This document shows positions 24,108 through 35,863 of a DNA stretch of 64,000 bases, piece after piece. Under the pieces are notes generated by a model. The model saw only the letters and a list, made by a program, of their open reading frames with translations, had not been told where the DNA came from and ran no database searches. Location: positions 9,358,001 to 9,422,000 of the forward strand of contig OY979717.1 in the NCBI GenBank assembly GCA_963855995.1, read 5' to 3'. Both the position numbers and the translations under genes were made by a program. Positions within the stretch are counted from its first letter, which is position 1; each line of letters starts with the position of its first letter. This DNA is from Muricea muricata. Taxonomy: Eukaryota > Cnidaria > Anthozoa > Malacalcyonacea > Plexauridae.

Positions 24108-25605
24108 ATGCCTCGTCCTTGTTCCGTTTTTTTGGTGCAAGAACTCTCGAAAGAGGAAAGGAATATCTTTTCACCGGTAAGTTTTCCTCAATATTTAATT
24201 TGTGCTATAGTTATACGCATTTCTTTTATACGCGAAATGTTCGTCACTCAGTTGTTTTGCATCTCGCCATGTTTTGACGAGATCAAAACTTTTGCTGTAT
24301 TTTTTCAGCTGAATATGTGGTAAGGCGATGTTTGTTTTTCGTGATTCTATACAAGCTTGTTTTTGCTTTTAAGTTTGAAATTATTAGGAACAGGCCCGAC
24401 AAATACAAGCGAAATTTACTTGCTATAATGCAAAAAACTTACAGCTTGCCTTTGGCTGTGACACTTTCAAAAGCTGAGCTGTTTTCGCGAAAGTTTAGTT
24501 AATGATTACAGTGCTTCTCAACCGGAAGCCGATTTCATACACACGACGTCGACATGCTTTATAAAATTTACAGACAATTGTTTTTTGATCCAATTACAGT
24601 TTTCCAGATAAAATAAAAAATCTAGAACTGCACGGGAAATGGGGTTAAGGAATAAACAGCTGTTCACCAGTAGAAATTGTTCCTGTGCAAGACAGCCGAG
24701 TTTGTTGGAGACTATTGTGGGCTGCATGGCGAGAAAGCAGTATTGAAATCAAATGCTGTGCCAACGATATTTGAAAATCCTGAACTTCATAGCGAGCAAG
24801 CGACACCAACAATATTTCAAGTGCATTCTCACTCAGGTCAGTATTTTTCACCCAAACATTATGCGTATACCAACATAGATTAGCTTGAAATGTTTTACAT
24901 TATTTTGCATTTTTACATGTTTTTATACAAAACTAATGGAGTTATATACAATAATCTTCCCAATGAAAAGTACCTGCCAGGTTACTTATGATTGGAATTT
25001 GGGTTGGAATTTGGGCATATTTTGAGTTGCTATTCCTCTCTCTTAAAAGTATATGTGATAATGTGTACATATGATATATTATTGAATGTGATGTCAGTAC
25101 TGACAATACAACTTATAACGTGGAGATCACTTGTTATGGTTAGTGTATGATTTCTAGCATACCAGCATGCACATAGTGGTAGTACTTCAGCAACATGATG
25201 CATGGTTTTGAAATCTAGCCTGGCTGGGGTGTTGGTTTTTGTTTCTTTAATTTATTTTTTCCCTTACACTAACCCAGTCAGTGTTACAGTTTCTTGTGCC
25301 TGGTGTGGGGGCTCCTGGTTGGCTAGCAGGAAACATACCGGTACCTCACAAGCCAGGCAATTTGAAAGTAGTGCCTTCCGGAGGCTGGCTTTGGCAAACT
25401 GAAGCAGTGGATGAATAGCAACACATTCACCAATATTGTGTTTTATATATAACATAATGTACATATTTATAACAGTGAATTAAAATGGTAAATTTATTGA
25501 CGTTTTCTAATTCCAGGAAGATATCGCAGATGGTTTATGGATCCACTGGAATGTCATTGGCATATATGTGTAGACCAAAAAGTATTGAGCTATTGTATTA
25601 TTTGA
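24108..25605 (+). CDS. Putative three-exon gene with a degenerate THAP-like half domain
   Basis: Exons 24108-24176 (ATG start, GTAAGT donor), 24674-24836 (acceptor CAGTAG, donor GTCAGT) and 25517-25605 (acceptor TTCCAG, TGA stop) are phase-compatible and give 106 residues. The middle exon has EKAVLKSNAVPTIFENP, which closely fits the C-terminal end of a THAP zinc-finger domain (the AVPTIF box). The expected C-x2-H zinc pair just before is replaced by CKTAEF and the N-terminal CxxC pair is not obvious, so it cannot form a normal THAP finger. It sits inside the hAT-bounded block. It may be a transposase relic rather than a host gene. Confidence 0.3.
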
Positions 25606-25989
25606 AATAGTGTGTCTAAAGCACTATACTATATCATTGGAATCACAGGAAATGCTGGCTATTTTACTTAATATATTATATTACTGATTACAGAGATGGC
25701 TCGCTGGTACGGTCATGGATTAAAACATAGTGTGCAATGAACAGCGGAATCAAGGAAAGTTGTCAGAACAATTAAGACATATTTAGCTTATTGTATATGC
25801 ATTATGCATCTAATGCAGTTAACAGTATCAACATTGTCTTAATAATTTGGGGTTGTGTGTCCAACATGGTCATAATGTAGAAAAATTATGGCAGATAAAT
25901 GAAGGAAGTTAGCAAGTAGATTTTCCTAATACGTACAATAAATCTGTTTACTAGTTGTCGCGAGTAAGTTAACTCTGGTATTTAATTAC

Positions 25990-26222
25990 AATTGACCATA
26001 ATGATGTATATTTTACCAGAATGCATTAGGAGCATCAAATATAAATAATGCTGAAAAAAGGTGACAAGTTGTACAAAGCTAATTGATAGAAATTTTGGCA
26101 TAAGTAAGAAAATAACCCACTATCTTCTGTCATTAATTTGCTTTTTAAAAGATTTTGGACCACGATGCATTCTGGTAAAATATGTAACAGAGTATTGCCA
26201 TCTTTTTTATTATGGTCAGTTT
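25990..26222. mobile_element. Diverged MITE, same family as 6584-6830
   Basis: It shares TATTTTACCAGAATGCATT at one end and GATGCATTCTGGTAAAATA at the other, and interior words (AAAATAACCCACTATCTTCTGTC) with the element at 6584. The tips are eroded. Confidence 0.6.
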
Positions 26223-26338
26223 GATGTTTATGCTCTCTGGAGCCAGAGATAACACATATCTAGTGCACAGAGACTAAGTTCACCCATAAAATTGAGGTAA
26301 CACAAATTGCTTAAAATGAAAAAATATATATACTGATT

Positions 26339-26586
26339 AGGGACTTGTCATAATGTATAGGGAGTGGGGGCTGGCTATAAGAATTTAATTATTAAAAGGC
26401 TAATTTTGTGTGTCCTACCCTGATTTTTGTACATATATACATGACCCACCCCCTATTTGGCACTGGAAATTATAATGCCCCCCCTAGTATACCTTAAAAT
26501 ATTCATTTAAAAAATTCATGACCCTATTGACCCAGCCCTCAATTTCCACCCCACCCCCCAAAAAAATACTTTATGACCAGTCCCTT
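26339..26586. mobile_element. ~248-bp MITE with AGGGACTTGTCATAA ends
   Basis: The ends AGGGACTTGTCATAATGTAT and ATACTTTATGACCAGTCCCT are inverted with a few mismatches. The interior is G-rich on one side and C-rich on the other. Confidence 0.5.
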
Positions 26587-26693
26587 ACATTTCAGTTCAT
26601 AGAATAATTCATCAAAAAAATGTTATTATTTATTTATTAAACAATTAAAACAAATACATTACAATATTCAACATTAAATTATTATTAAAGTTA

Positions 26694-27424
26694 TTAACAA
26701 AATATACATGCATTAAAATTAGTTATTAAGTGTAATATTAGTACAATTATCAAAAATGTTGGATTTTTTGTGCCCTGTTCACCTTTTCTTTTGTGCAAGA
26801 GGCACACCAATCTTGTGTGCCCCTTTTCTCGGCAGAGCCAGCATATCATTCCTGTAAATCATAATTTAAAATTTAATAGACATAGCACAGTATATAGAAA
26901 TTATTTTGTTTTTGTACATACTTGCTTTGCACTTGTTCATTTGGTGGCCTTTTAGGCCACATTTCCAACAACACCCTAATTAAAAAAGAAGTCAATCGTA
27001 TCTTCTTGCCCAAACATCCGGAGTGGGAGAACCCCTATTTTTCAGAAACCCTATATAGAATTTTAAATTTCCCCAGTGGGGATGTTGCCCAACACCCCTT
27101 AAATGAGCTCCCCCTCCCCCAAAGTCAGGGTCTTGGCTACGCCCCTGTTAATACACTGTAACTCAATTCAACCTACAATTACTATTACCATACCTTTAAC
27201 CTTCCCTGATGGCTGGTCAGCTTCTTGTATGGGAATAAATAAAAAGATCAATTTTTAATTAAAAAAATTACAATAATATAAAGATTAGCAAATCAAGAAA
27301 TTCAAGAATGTGTGGTAACCTTACCCTTATTACCATTAGGACTTAGGTATGTGCATTACAATAATAGTCAATAGAAAAGAAAGTCTATAATTTTTACCAT
27401 TTCCTCCTTCATAGTTTTCTTCAT
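26694..27424 (-). CDS. Putative small-exon gene ending in a CCHC zinc knuckle
   Basis: Three tiny exons are phase-compatible (all phase 1): 27424-27398 (DEENYEGGN), 27223-27194 (EADQPSGKVK) and 26851-26694. The last encodes C-x2-C-x4-H-x4-C (CWLCREKGHTRLVC), a zinc knuckle, and ends at TAA. A second copy of the first mini-exon lies near 27.6 kb (DDENFEGGN), but its donor has decayed from GTAAAA to TTATAA. It lies within the hAT-bounded block, so it may be a transposon-carried gene or its relic. No upstream exon with a start codon was found. Confidence 0.3.
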
Positions 27425-27740
27425 CTACGAATGATAACAGATAACCACTAAGCAATGAACAAAGACCAATTTTTAATTAAAAAATATACAATAATGCAAA
27501 GATTAACAAATCATCAAATTCAAGAATTTGTTGGAAACCTAATCCTAACTACCATTTGGTAAGTGTATTAGAAAAGAAAGTGTATAATTTTTATAATTTC
27601 CTCCTTCAAAGTTTTCATCATCTACAAATTACAAAATAATACTTGGAAAATAAGATACATGCATGCAAGTAATAAACAGACTACAGATAACTACCTTCAA
27701 TGAAGTGAACAAAAGATCAATTTTTAATAAATAACCACCC
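27230..27740. repeat. ~200-bp imperfect tandem duplication, two to three copies
   Basis: Blocks beginning GATCAATTTTTAATTAAAAA and ending TTTCCTCCTTCATAGTTTTC repeat at about 27.24, 27.46 and (partly) 27.72 kb. Each full copy contains the mini-exon of the putative CCHC gene; only the copy at 27398-27424 keeps a good donor. Confidence 0.7.
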
Positions 27741-28888
27741 ATAATAATAGACAGAGGTAGAAAATATATCGGACCATGGGACCATTGGTCCCAGAAAATT
27801 TTGGGGTTCCCAGAAAATATTTCATGTTTACATTCTATAAAATAGTTTAGGTGAAACAAATTTTGATAAATATGTAAATGATTTGTACACAAGTTTCCTC
27901 ACAATATTTTATGTTGTACTCCACTAGTTTCTGCATCAGTTGAAAGCAGAACGTTTTTGCTGGTCCAATAATAGACAATGTACATGATGAAATTCTGTAA
28001 TCTGTATGGCAAACATCAAACAAAATCATCTGAACATCTCTCATATAATTACATGAGGCAGGGTGATCATGAGAGATTTGAGAGCCAATATAGTTGCATA
28101 AAATATTTCTAAATAATTGTCTAAAATTAATTGCATTTGGCTAAATAGCGGCTAAAACTGATTGACACAATGCTGTTTTTTTTGTATAAGCAATTTCAGG
28201 TTGTAGAAATTTTTTGATATCAAATCTATGGTAATAAATAGCAATAGCAAAAATAGCTAGCAATAGCAAAAATATAATATTATTCTGTACGAGCATATTG
28301 TTTAATGATAAAACAAGAACAATGAGCATTTTTTAAAAACAATTTCTTACTTTTTTCCTTCGTTTTGTGTATCTTCTTCAAAATTACTTTTGTCATCATA
28401 GAAAAAATATAATAAAAAGGTTTTAAAACGATGTTGAGTTATCAGTGAGGGTCGGTAAAAACTATTTAAATTTCGATTCGGCATTAGAAACAGTCGCTTC
28501 GTAATTTTTAATAAGCAAAAAATGTTATAAATAAGCTCTTTTTTTTTCAAAACCTCTAGTTAATGCAAAACATATAGTACATTAAAACTCAAACAGTCTT
28601 TAATTCAATATAAAATTTTAAAAAATACTTACAACACTTGTGGTTTGCTTGTGGGATCTTGATCGGATCTGATTTTTGGATTTTCTTTTTTATAAAATCA
28701 GGGGGGGTGAAAATCGAGCCCACTATCCATTGAGCCCCTATTGGTCAGCGATCATCCTAAAAAAATAGGGACCAGTGACGCGTTTTACGTCACAATCCGC
28801 CATGTTTTCGATTACACTTTTTTGACCAAAAATATTAAGGAGTGCAGTCTCCAGATATATAGTATAGCTCAGTGATTTTAACCATAGG

Positions 28889-29817
28889 CAGTGAACTCTA
28901 ATACAACTGGAACGATAACTTGGCCGCCATCTTTGAAGCCAAATTGAAGGCCGCCATGTACGTCACGCCGCGAAAATATGACCTATTTTCAAAAGCTCTT
29001 TTCGACCCTTTAACTTCGTGTTTTAGAGCCAGTTAGGTGCTAAATATTTTCTAGATAGATTGAAATTTCATGTACCTCAACTTTCTAGGACGTCCAGTAA
29101 GGTTTTAAAATATTTTTTGGCTGCTAAAAATGAAAAACAGTTCCGGCGAAAACTTTGTCACGAAATATCTTTTTTAAAAAAATGTTACCTCTCGAGTTTT
29201 AACAGTTAGATGGAAGAGGCTGCCAAGAACTATCCGTAACCGAAGTTTAAAGCTTTAAAACTAATGCTATCTGACGAAAAATGTAAGTTTTATACATATT
29301 TTTGAATTAACCATACAAATACACCACTTCGAAAACCTCAATTTACTCACGTATTAGAAGGGCTACAGCAAAGACTAAAAGCTCAAAATAGACAACGATA
29401 CCTGGACTTTAGCACAAGAGACGTTTTGGAAGTGTTGAAATGTTTTAAAGCAATATATTTTCCAATTGAAGAGCGTAGTTTGCCTCGTAGTTTGCTTCGG
29501 CACGTTGAAACTTTTGTCATTTTCCAGAGTAAAAAAGTGATAGCCCTCAATTTTTGCCATAACAAAGTGTAGAACAGTCAGGACTATCCAGAAAACCAGG
29601 ATCGAATCTTTAAAATTGAAGTCTTGTGATGAAAATTCTCATTTTTCAAGCATATTTTCGCTCAAAAACAAACTTTTCACTCCTCGTAACTTTCCCCAGT
29701 CCTTTCGAACAAGCCATTTTCCCCGCGCGGTTCCCGCCTTTTGCTTCAAATTTGGCTTCATCCAATCATAGGACGAAAACATAGGAGTTATCGTTCCAGT
29801 TGTATTAGAGTTCACTG
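28889..29817. mobile_element. 929-bp P-type nonautonomous element
   Basis: The terminal inverted repeats begin CAGTGAACTCTAATACAACT and extend about 32 bp. An exact 8-bp duplication ACCATAGG lies at 28881-28888 and 29818-29825. The insertion landed in the left terminal repeat of the larger CATAGGCGG element, six bases from its tip. Short ORFs inside show no recognisable protein. Confidence 0.75.
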
Positions 29818-29837
29818 ACCATAGGCGGCCCAATTAG

Positions 29838-32370
29838 CCTTTCTCACGACCTGCGAACAGGTACCACTGAGCTTTACTAATATATCTGGAGGAGCGGCTC
29901 CTATACTTGCTTCAGTAATCGGAGTGTCGCCAAAAACATGGCGGATTTCGGCCTCTGCTGACGCCAGATCCACGCCATATGGTTCCTCAGCCTAAAGGTA
30001 TTTGCCACTGACTGGGCTCAATTGTAAAGCAGGCTCATGTTTCACACCCCCCTTTTGTTTTTTTTTTTTTAAATTTTTTTTGTCTTTTAGTTTTCGCTGT
30101 AAATTTTGGGGGTTTTAAATGCTTTTTTCACGTTTGCTGGACGCTTCACCAACTTTTGAAAAACTTATGCGCAAGTTTTACAAGTTATCGCGGACAGGAA
30201 AGGACAAAAAACCTCGAAATATATTGGTAAAACCAATATTCCAAGGGACAATTGGGTTGGTATAAAACCGAAAAATTTTGCAGTTTATATTCACAAGGAA
30301 AAAACAAAATATTTCCAGCTAAAATTGTTGAGTATAACGTATTTTTAGCAACGAGTATTTTTGTCTTTTAAGTCCGCTTTGTTGTACATCAACATTTGTT
30401 GTATGGTTATGTTTGTATACCTGGTTTTTACAATCATGCTTTAATGTTCTTGAAATTGCTTACATTCATCGGCATCTTGTTTTCATGTGAACGTTGTACA
30501 TCAAGCCTTTTTGTTTCTTAAGTGTCTTGAATGTTTATAGTTTACTGTAGATAGTAGAACTGAAAGTCTTGCATTTTACAAATATTTTGCAATTTACATA
30601 CACGTTTTTGTGTCTCCTATAGTATTTTTTGCAAATAGTGTTGTATATAATTTTGCTCACAACGTTCAAGCATATAGCTCAAGTGTGCTTGCTTGAGTCA
30701 AGCTTTCTCTCTCTTTTCCCCCAATGTTTAAGCTTGTGTTTTCTTGAATAACCAGTATATATAATCTGACTATTATACTTGTTTACCTCAAAACCATTCC
30801 ACAACAATACAGCTGAAAGATGTATTATTTGTTTAAACTATTTGAATTAACTAAGGTATAATATTTCACTACCAACATTCCACAGAGATATATACTCCAC
30901 ACAAGAAATGAGTGCTACCTGTAATATGTATGATATGGAGTGAGGGAATTGACTGCTGACAGTAAAAGTACAGTATTAAGATGCCTGATCTAAATCCCCA
31001 ATTGGGTGGAAAGGATGAAGCTCTCATCTCTCCATTATCCATCTTGTGCATTCCCCCTCCTTTTCTCCTTATGATTTCTACTGATTTTGAATTTTGTTAA
31101 CAACTTATTAAATAATGTATTCTTGTTTCCTACAAAACTAATCCACAGTGATACACTTCTTAGTTATATTAAAGTTTATATTCAAAGTGAAAAAATTCAA
31201 GGTTTAGTAATTATTAAACTAACAATGAGTCATTGACGAAAAACACCAACTCCACATTTAGCAAGAGTAATCCTAACTCCACTTGAGCAATGTATGCTCC
31301 TTGTAGTGGCATGAGCATATTATATTATCCTGATACTATAGTAAAAATGCTAAATCATCTGATGGTTGAGAGGATGACATGAATCTCCCATCTCTGCATT
31401 GGTTGTGCAGATGTTTTCTGAAATTACAATAATTCCTAAAACTACATTGTATACTATTATGACTATGACATAACTATCATTGTGTTGTCCAAATGGGCTT
31501 TTACTTCTGGTCTCTTCTCAATTTTGATGTGGTATTGATAATAGATTGTTAGTGTAACATTTGAAGAAAACAGTTGTGCTGCACAAAATATTACACATAA
31601 TATGAGATATATCCATGTTGACAGTACATGGTAGAACACATAATAAGTTAGGGTGGGAGTGTTTTGCTCTAGTTCTTGGTACATTTCATTAAAATCTGCA
31701 ATAAAATGAGAAACAAATTTACCACCTTGTTTGTGTTTAATTGATAGTAGAAACATGCAAGGCAATAATTAAAACCACTGAGTGTGCAGCACTCCCCATG
31801 ATGAATAACCATCAGCTGTTGGACAGTAAAATATGAAATGAGGTTCGTAATGCATCTTACCAAACACATTACTCAAAAAAAGGAAAAAAAACAGTAAAAT
31901 GTAAATTTTATGGGGTTTAGAGGCATGAACCAAAATGTTATCTTATGCACCACTGACACTACATTGCATTTCAAAAACAAGCTGAGTTAATTGCCCGTTT
32001 ATCTACTCTTCAATCTACAATTACTTTGCAAACAGAGGTCACAGAGGCATAGATGTTTTTATCAGGCACAGAGAGATTGTTCCACTCTGTCAAGTGATAT
32101 AATTTACTTCAGTATCAAACTGCAAATGGGCAAACATTAAATCATGGATACATGACCATAAGCATTCATCAAGGAAAACTTGTTGTCTATACAAATAATA
32201 TCAAAAACAGCTCTATTAAAGTAAAAGTCAGTGCCTGATGCTGAAGACAGAAATGTTTATACCGATATACCCAATAAATAAATAGACTTCGCATCAGCGT
32301 TTGACAAAAAATTTTTACGCACTTCTGTAAACTTCAGGAATCAAAATGCACACTTAGCCAGTAAAACGAT
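29838..32370. other. Interior of the 4.74-kb element without recognisable genes
   Basis: It begins with the subterminal repeat CTTTCTCACGACCTGCGAAC and a GGCGGATTTCGGCC-rich segment, then about 2 kb of AT-rich DNA. The longest ORF (100 codons, minus, 31765-31463) has no recognised domain and biased composition. If this element ever encoded a transposase, none is legible. Confidence 0.55.
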
Positions 32371-33352
32371 GTTACTTTCATCCTGGAGAAATTCTGGTGT
32401 CAAACTTGCAAAATATAAAGAGAAAAATGATTTTGAACGAGCGAGGAGCCAACTCAAGGTGAGAACATTTTTTTACTCAATTGCTGGGTTTTCAAATCCG
32501 GGCTATGTCAATTCTACTACACCTAAGGTCATATCATTTGGTACATGTTATCATGGACCGTTTCTGCATCTGGATTCGGTAAAAACAAGACACTAGCACA
32601 AAAATTTAAAGGTTTTTTTGTTGTTTTTAAAACATGGCCGCGATATTGACTCGACGGTTTAACGTTTTGTTCTTCGTATAGTAATATTTTCTGAACCCAA
32701 GCAAAATAAACACCAAAAAAGAATGTAAGTGGTTGTATAAAATTTCTATAAATTCTTAAATGTGAGCTACTGCACGTACATCAAATTTGAGCACTTTCAA
32801 GAGCAGTACATGTACCGCCTACTGCAAAGATTATAATTGCTGGCGTTATTACTACAAAAGCTTACAAAAGCCCGTTTTCGAACGTCTAAAATTTCGTACA
32901 CTTACTCCTAAAAATGCAGATTTATGACTAAGTAGGCAGGTAATTTATAGTATTTTAACAAAGGAAAGTCAGCAGCCTTGTTTATTTCTACTTTAGCTTT
33001 GTTTTTGTTAAGTTTTAGCTAATATTTACTGTAGCCAGAGTCAAATCATCATGAAACTTGTTGAGTGAATACGGCCGTGTCGCGATCATGTTTTAAAAAC
33101 AACAAAAAAACCTTTAAATTTTTGTGCTAGTGTCTTGTTTTTACCGAATCCAGATGCAGAAACGGTCCATGATAACATGTACCAAATGATATGACCTTAG
33201 GTGTAGTAGAATTGACATAGCCCGGATTTGAAAACCCAGCAATTGAGTACAAAAATGTTCTCACCTTGAGTTGGCTCCTCGCTCGCTCAAAATCATTTTT
33301 CTCTTTATATTTTGCAAGTTTGACACCAGAATTTCTCCAGGATGAAAGTAAC
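32371..33352. mobile_element. Foldback element with ~275-bp inverted arms
   Basis: The arms 32371-32645 and about 33078-33352 are near-identical inverted copies (outer end GTTACTTTCATCCTGGAGAA), separated by about 430 bp. The structure lies within the 4.74-kb element. No coding content is evident, and the ORF at 32369-32596 is just arm sequence. Confidence 0.75.
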
Positions 33353-33544
33353 TATACTTTTTACTTACCAACAAAAGATTAAACTGCCTGCTTATTTTTA
33401 ACCATTTAAAACTTCAACTCCAACATTGTAGTTTGCTTTTAAAAAACAACTTTTGTCGTGTTTTCCATCTCGCTCTTCGCGCTACTCGGTACCCCAAACA
33501 TGGCGGACATGCACCTGTTCGCAGGTCGTGAGAAAGGGTATTGT

Positions 33545-33735
33545 TTACATATATAAAATTTTATATATGTAAACAATACGCTACTGATCTCTATATGAAA
33601 CTACACACTGAATTGGGCCGCCTATGTTTTAACCTCGATTATCCGCTGTTTCCTTCGGTGAATTTTTTTAAAACTACGTCAAATTGTTATATCTAGGGTA
33701 AGACATATTTGTATTAAAAAATCAACAAATGCCTT
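33545..33735. repeat. Duplicate of 23918-24092
   Basis: The two stretches are nearly identical (one A/T change near CTACGTCAAATTG), covering the right half of the CATAGGCGGCCC element plus about 110 bp of right flank (CTCGATTATCCGCTG... to AATGCCTTT). The shared flank shows that a unit larger than the MITE was copied. Confidence 0.85.
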
Positions 33736-33847
33736 TCCCCGCAATCGAAATCCACGAATATATCAAAATCTGAATTATAAACCTGTCTTCAAATTTTGAT
33801 ATCTTTGTGAAATTAAGGCAGTGAACTATTGAGTTCATTGAATTAAG

Positions 33848-35250
33848 GGCATAGTACAAAACATGGACTGGACTGGACGGTTGGACTGGACAGGACTGGA
33901 CTGATTTTAATAAATAATTTTAAATGTTTTCCACCACAATGTTTTCATTCTCGGAAATTTTACGTACAACTATTCACCGGTAATATCGTATGGTTGGTCA
34001 TTTGTTTCTAAATGGGCTCGTGATATATGGGTTCTAATCCAATGTATATTTTTTACTAAACACTTTAAACGCATATATATGTGTCTTTTGGACGCGTGTA
34101 TATGCGTATTTTTGACGCACATATATATGCGCTTTTGCTAAACACCATATATATGGGTACAAAACACGCTTATATGTGCGTACAAAACACTCATATATAT
34201 GCGAACAAAGCACCCATATATTTGCGTACAAAACACGCGCATATATCTGCGTACCAGTGAACTGCGTGTCTCATTGGCGGGCATTACCAATGCGATGCAA
34301 AGAATATTGATCAGAAAGCAAGGAGAAAAGCTAGGAGGAATGATGAATTATTGTAAGATATTGCACTGATATTGAGAAATACTCTAATTATACAGAATAG
34401 CTTGCGAATTACGATAAAAAATTGAAACAGGAAATGCCATGTATTGTTCAAATATATGCAATCACTTACAGAGTTATTGTACAAAATTTACAAAACATAC
34501 CTTATCATATGGGATATAAACCTACGGGCCATAACCAGTCCCATTGCCTTAGCTATCTGAAAGTGAAACCAAGGATATGCCAAGCATACTTTATATTTGG
34601 GCTAAGCCTCCCCCACACTCTGCAGTACGTCTGAACTCACTTTAATTAACCAATGAGACAAGCTGTTCACTTGTAAGCAGATATATGCGTGTTTCGTACG
34701 CAAATATATGCATCTTTTGTGCGCATATATATGCACTTTCGTACGCATATATATATGCGTGTTTTGTACGCATATAGATGCGTGTTTTGTACCCATATTT
34801 ATGAAGTTTAGCAAAAGCGCACATATAAGTGCGTCAAAAATACGCATATACACGCGTCCAAAAGACACATATATGCGTTTAAGTGTTTAGTAAAAAATAT
34901 ACATTGGATTAGAGCCCATATATCACGAACCCATTTTGAAACGAATGGCCAACCATACGATATTACCAGTAAATATTTATACGTAAAATTTCCGAGAATG
35001 AAAACTTTGAGGTGGACAACATTTAAAAATGTATATTAAAATCAGTCCAGTCCAGTCCAACTGTCCAGTCCAGTCCAGTCCAACTGTCCGTCCAGTCCAG
35101 TCCAGTCCAGTCCAGTCCAGTCCAGTCCAGTCCAGTCCAGTCCAGTCCAGTCCAGTCCAGTCCAGTCCAGTCCAGTCCAGTCCAGTCCAGTCCAGTCCAG
35201 TCCAGTCCAGTCCAGTCCAGTCCAGTCCAGTCCATGTTTAGTACTATGCC
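33848..35250. mobile_element. 1.4-kb foldback element with TGGAC arrays in its arms
   Basis: The outer ends GGCATAGTAC...ACATGGACTGG are inverted. Arms of 270-400 bp carry a short array of the pentamer TGGAC on the left (about 33864-33902) and a long one on the right (about 35046-35235, about 35 copies). The inner part is a run of ATATATGCG-rich words in inverted order. Flanks GAATTAAG and GAAATTTAAG are similar but not identical. ORFs in the arrays (for example 70 residues of repeating DWTGL) come from the pentamer and are not genes. Confidence 0.75.
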
Positions 35251-35282
35251 GAAATTTAAGATAGGTTACAGTCAGCCTCGTA

Positions 35283-35435
35283 CCCAGGCGCTTTATGTGC
35301 TTATAGTACAGTTATATATAGAGAGATCAGTCAATAAATTAGCGAGCGCGCGGCCCAAGCACCTCCGCGCGCTCGCTACTTTAGTAACTGACCTTTATAT
35401 CTATAACTGTATTAAAAGCACACAAAGCGCCTGGG
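35283..35435. mobile_element. ~153-bp palindromic MITE
   Basis: Arms starting CCCAGGCGCTTTATGTGC fold back onto GCACACAAAGCGCCTGGG, with a centre of GCGAGCGCGCGG/CCGCGCGCTCGC. It lies between the foldback element and the right end of the hAT-bounded block. Confidence 0.65.
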
Positions 35436-35863
35436 ATACATTGGGTTACAGTCGCTTCTGCGCATCCAATCTGCTCATAACAAATGTGGACCACATTGTC
35501 CAAATTTTGCGTTTTTAAAAACTTTTTCAAATTGAAACGCTCGTTTATATTCCATTAGGAGCATAGCAAACCCAAAAAGTGTCAGACATTCAGTTAATTT
35601 CATTTTGTTTCTATTTTTTTATATATGCGCATCAAACACTTTCATATCTTTCCAAAAAGCACTCACATTGCACTGTTTCAAGTGTAGTCGGTACAAATTT
35701 CGCTGCAAGCTGATGTGTCGCTGGACCAAATCTGATTGATACCATGTCAAAACATTGATAAAATTTGGCTTTTCTTGGCTTTTTTGGAAAAAGGTAAAAT
35801 TTGGCCTTATTTTAAATTTGGCCTTTTTTAAAACGTCATTTGGCTTTGTGCATGCGCAAAAGC

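Larger units (their letters stand above)
28883..33626. mobile_element. 4.74-kb element with CATAGGCGGCCCAATT ends and 7-bp target duplication
   Basis: The ends read CATAGGCGGCCCAATT (the left copy is split by the P-type element that inserted six bases in). TTTTAAC flanks both sides (28876-28882 and 33627-33633). Subterminal inverted repeats CTTTCTCACGACCTGCGAAC (from about 29840) and its complement (ending near 33536) belong to the same structure. The same terminal sequence and the same TTTTAAC duplication occur on the 142-bp element at 23843-23984, and a related end on 18268-18374. No transposase ORF is seen inside. Ends beginning CA with 7-8-bp duplications suggest the P superfamily; this is an inference. 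Confidence 0.6.

Noticed and set aside
29639..29833. 64-codon minus-strand ORF
   Set aside because: It lies within the P-type element 28889-29817 and its target duplication and resembles no transposase.
34034..34890. Several ORFs rich in HIY/RIY repeats
   Set aside because: They come from ATATATGCG-rich hairpin sequence in the foldback element.
35023..35241. 70-codon ORFs on both strands
   Set aside because: Both are readings of the TGGAC pentamer array in the foldback element.
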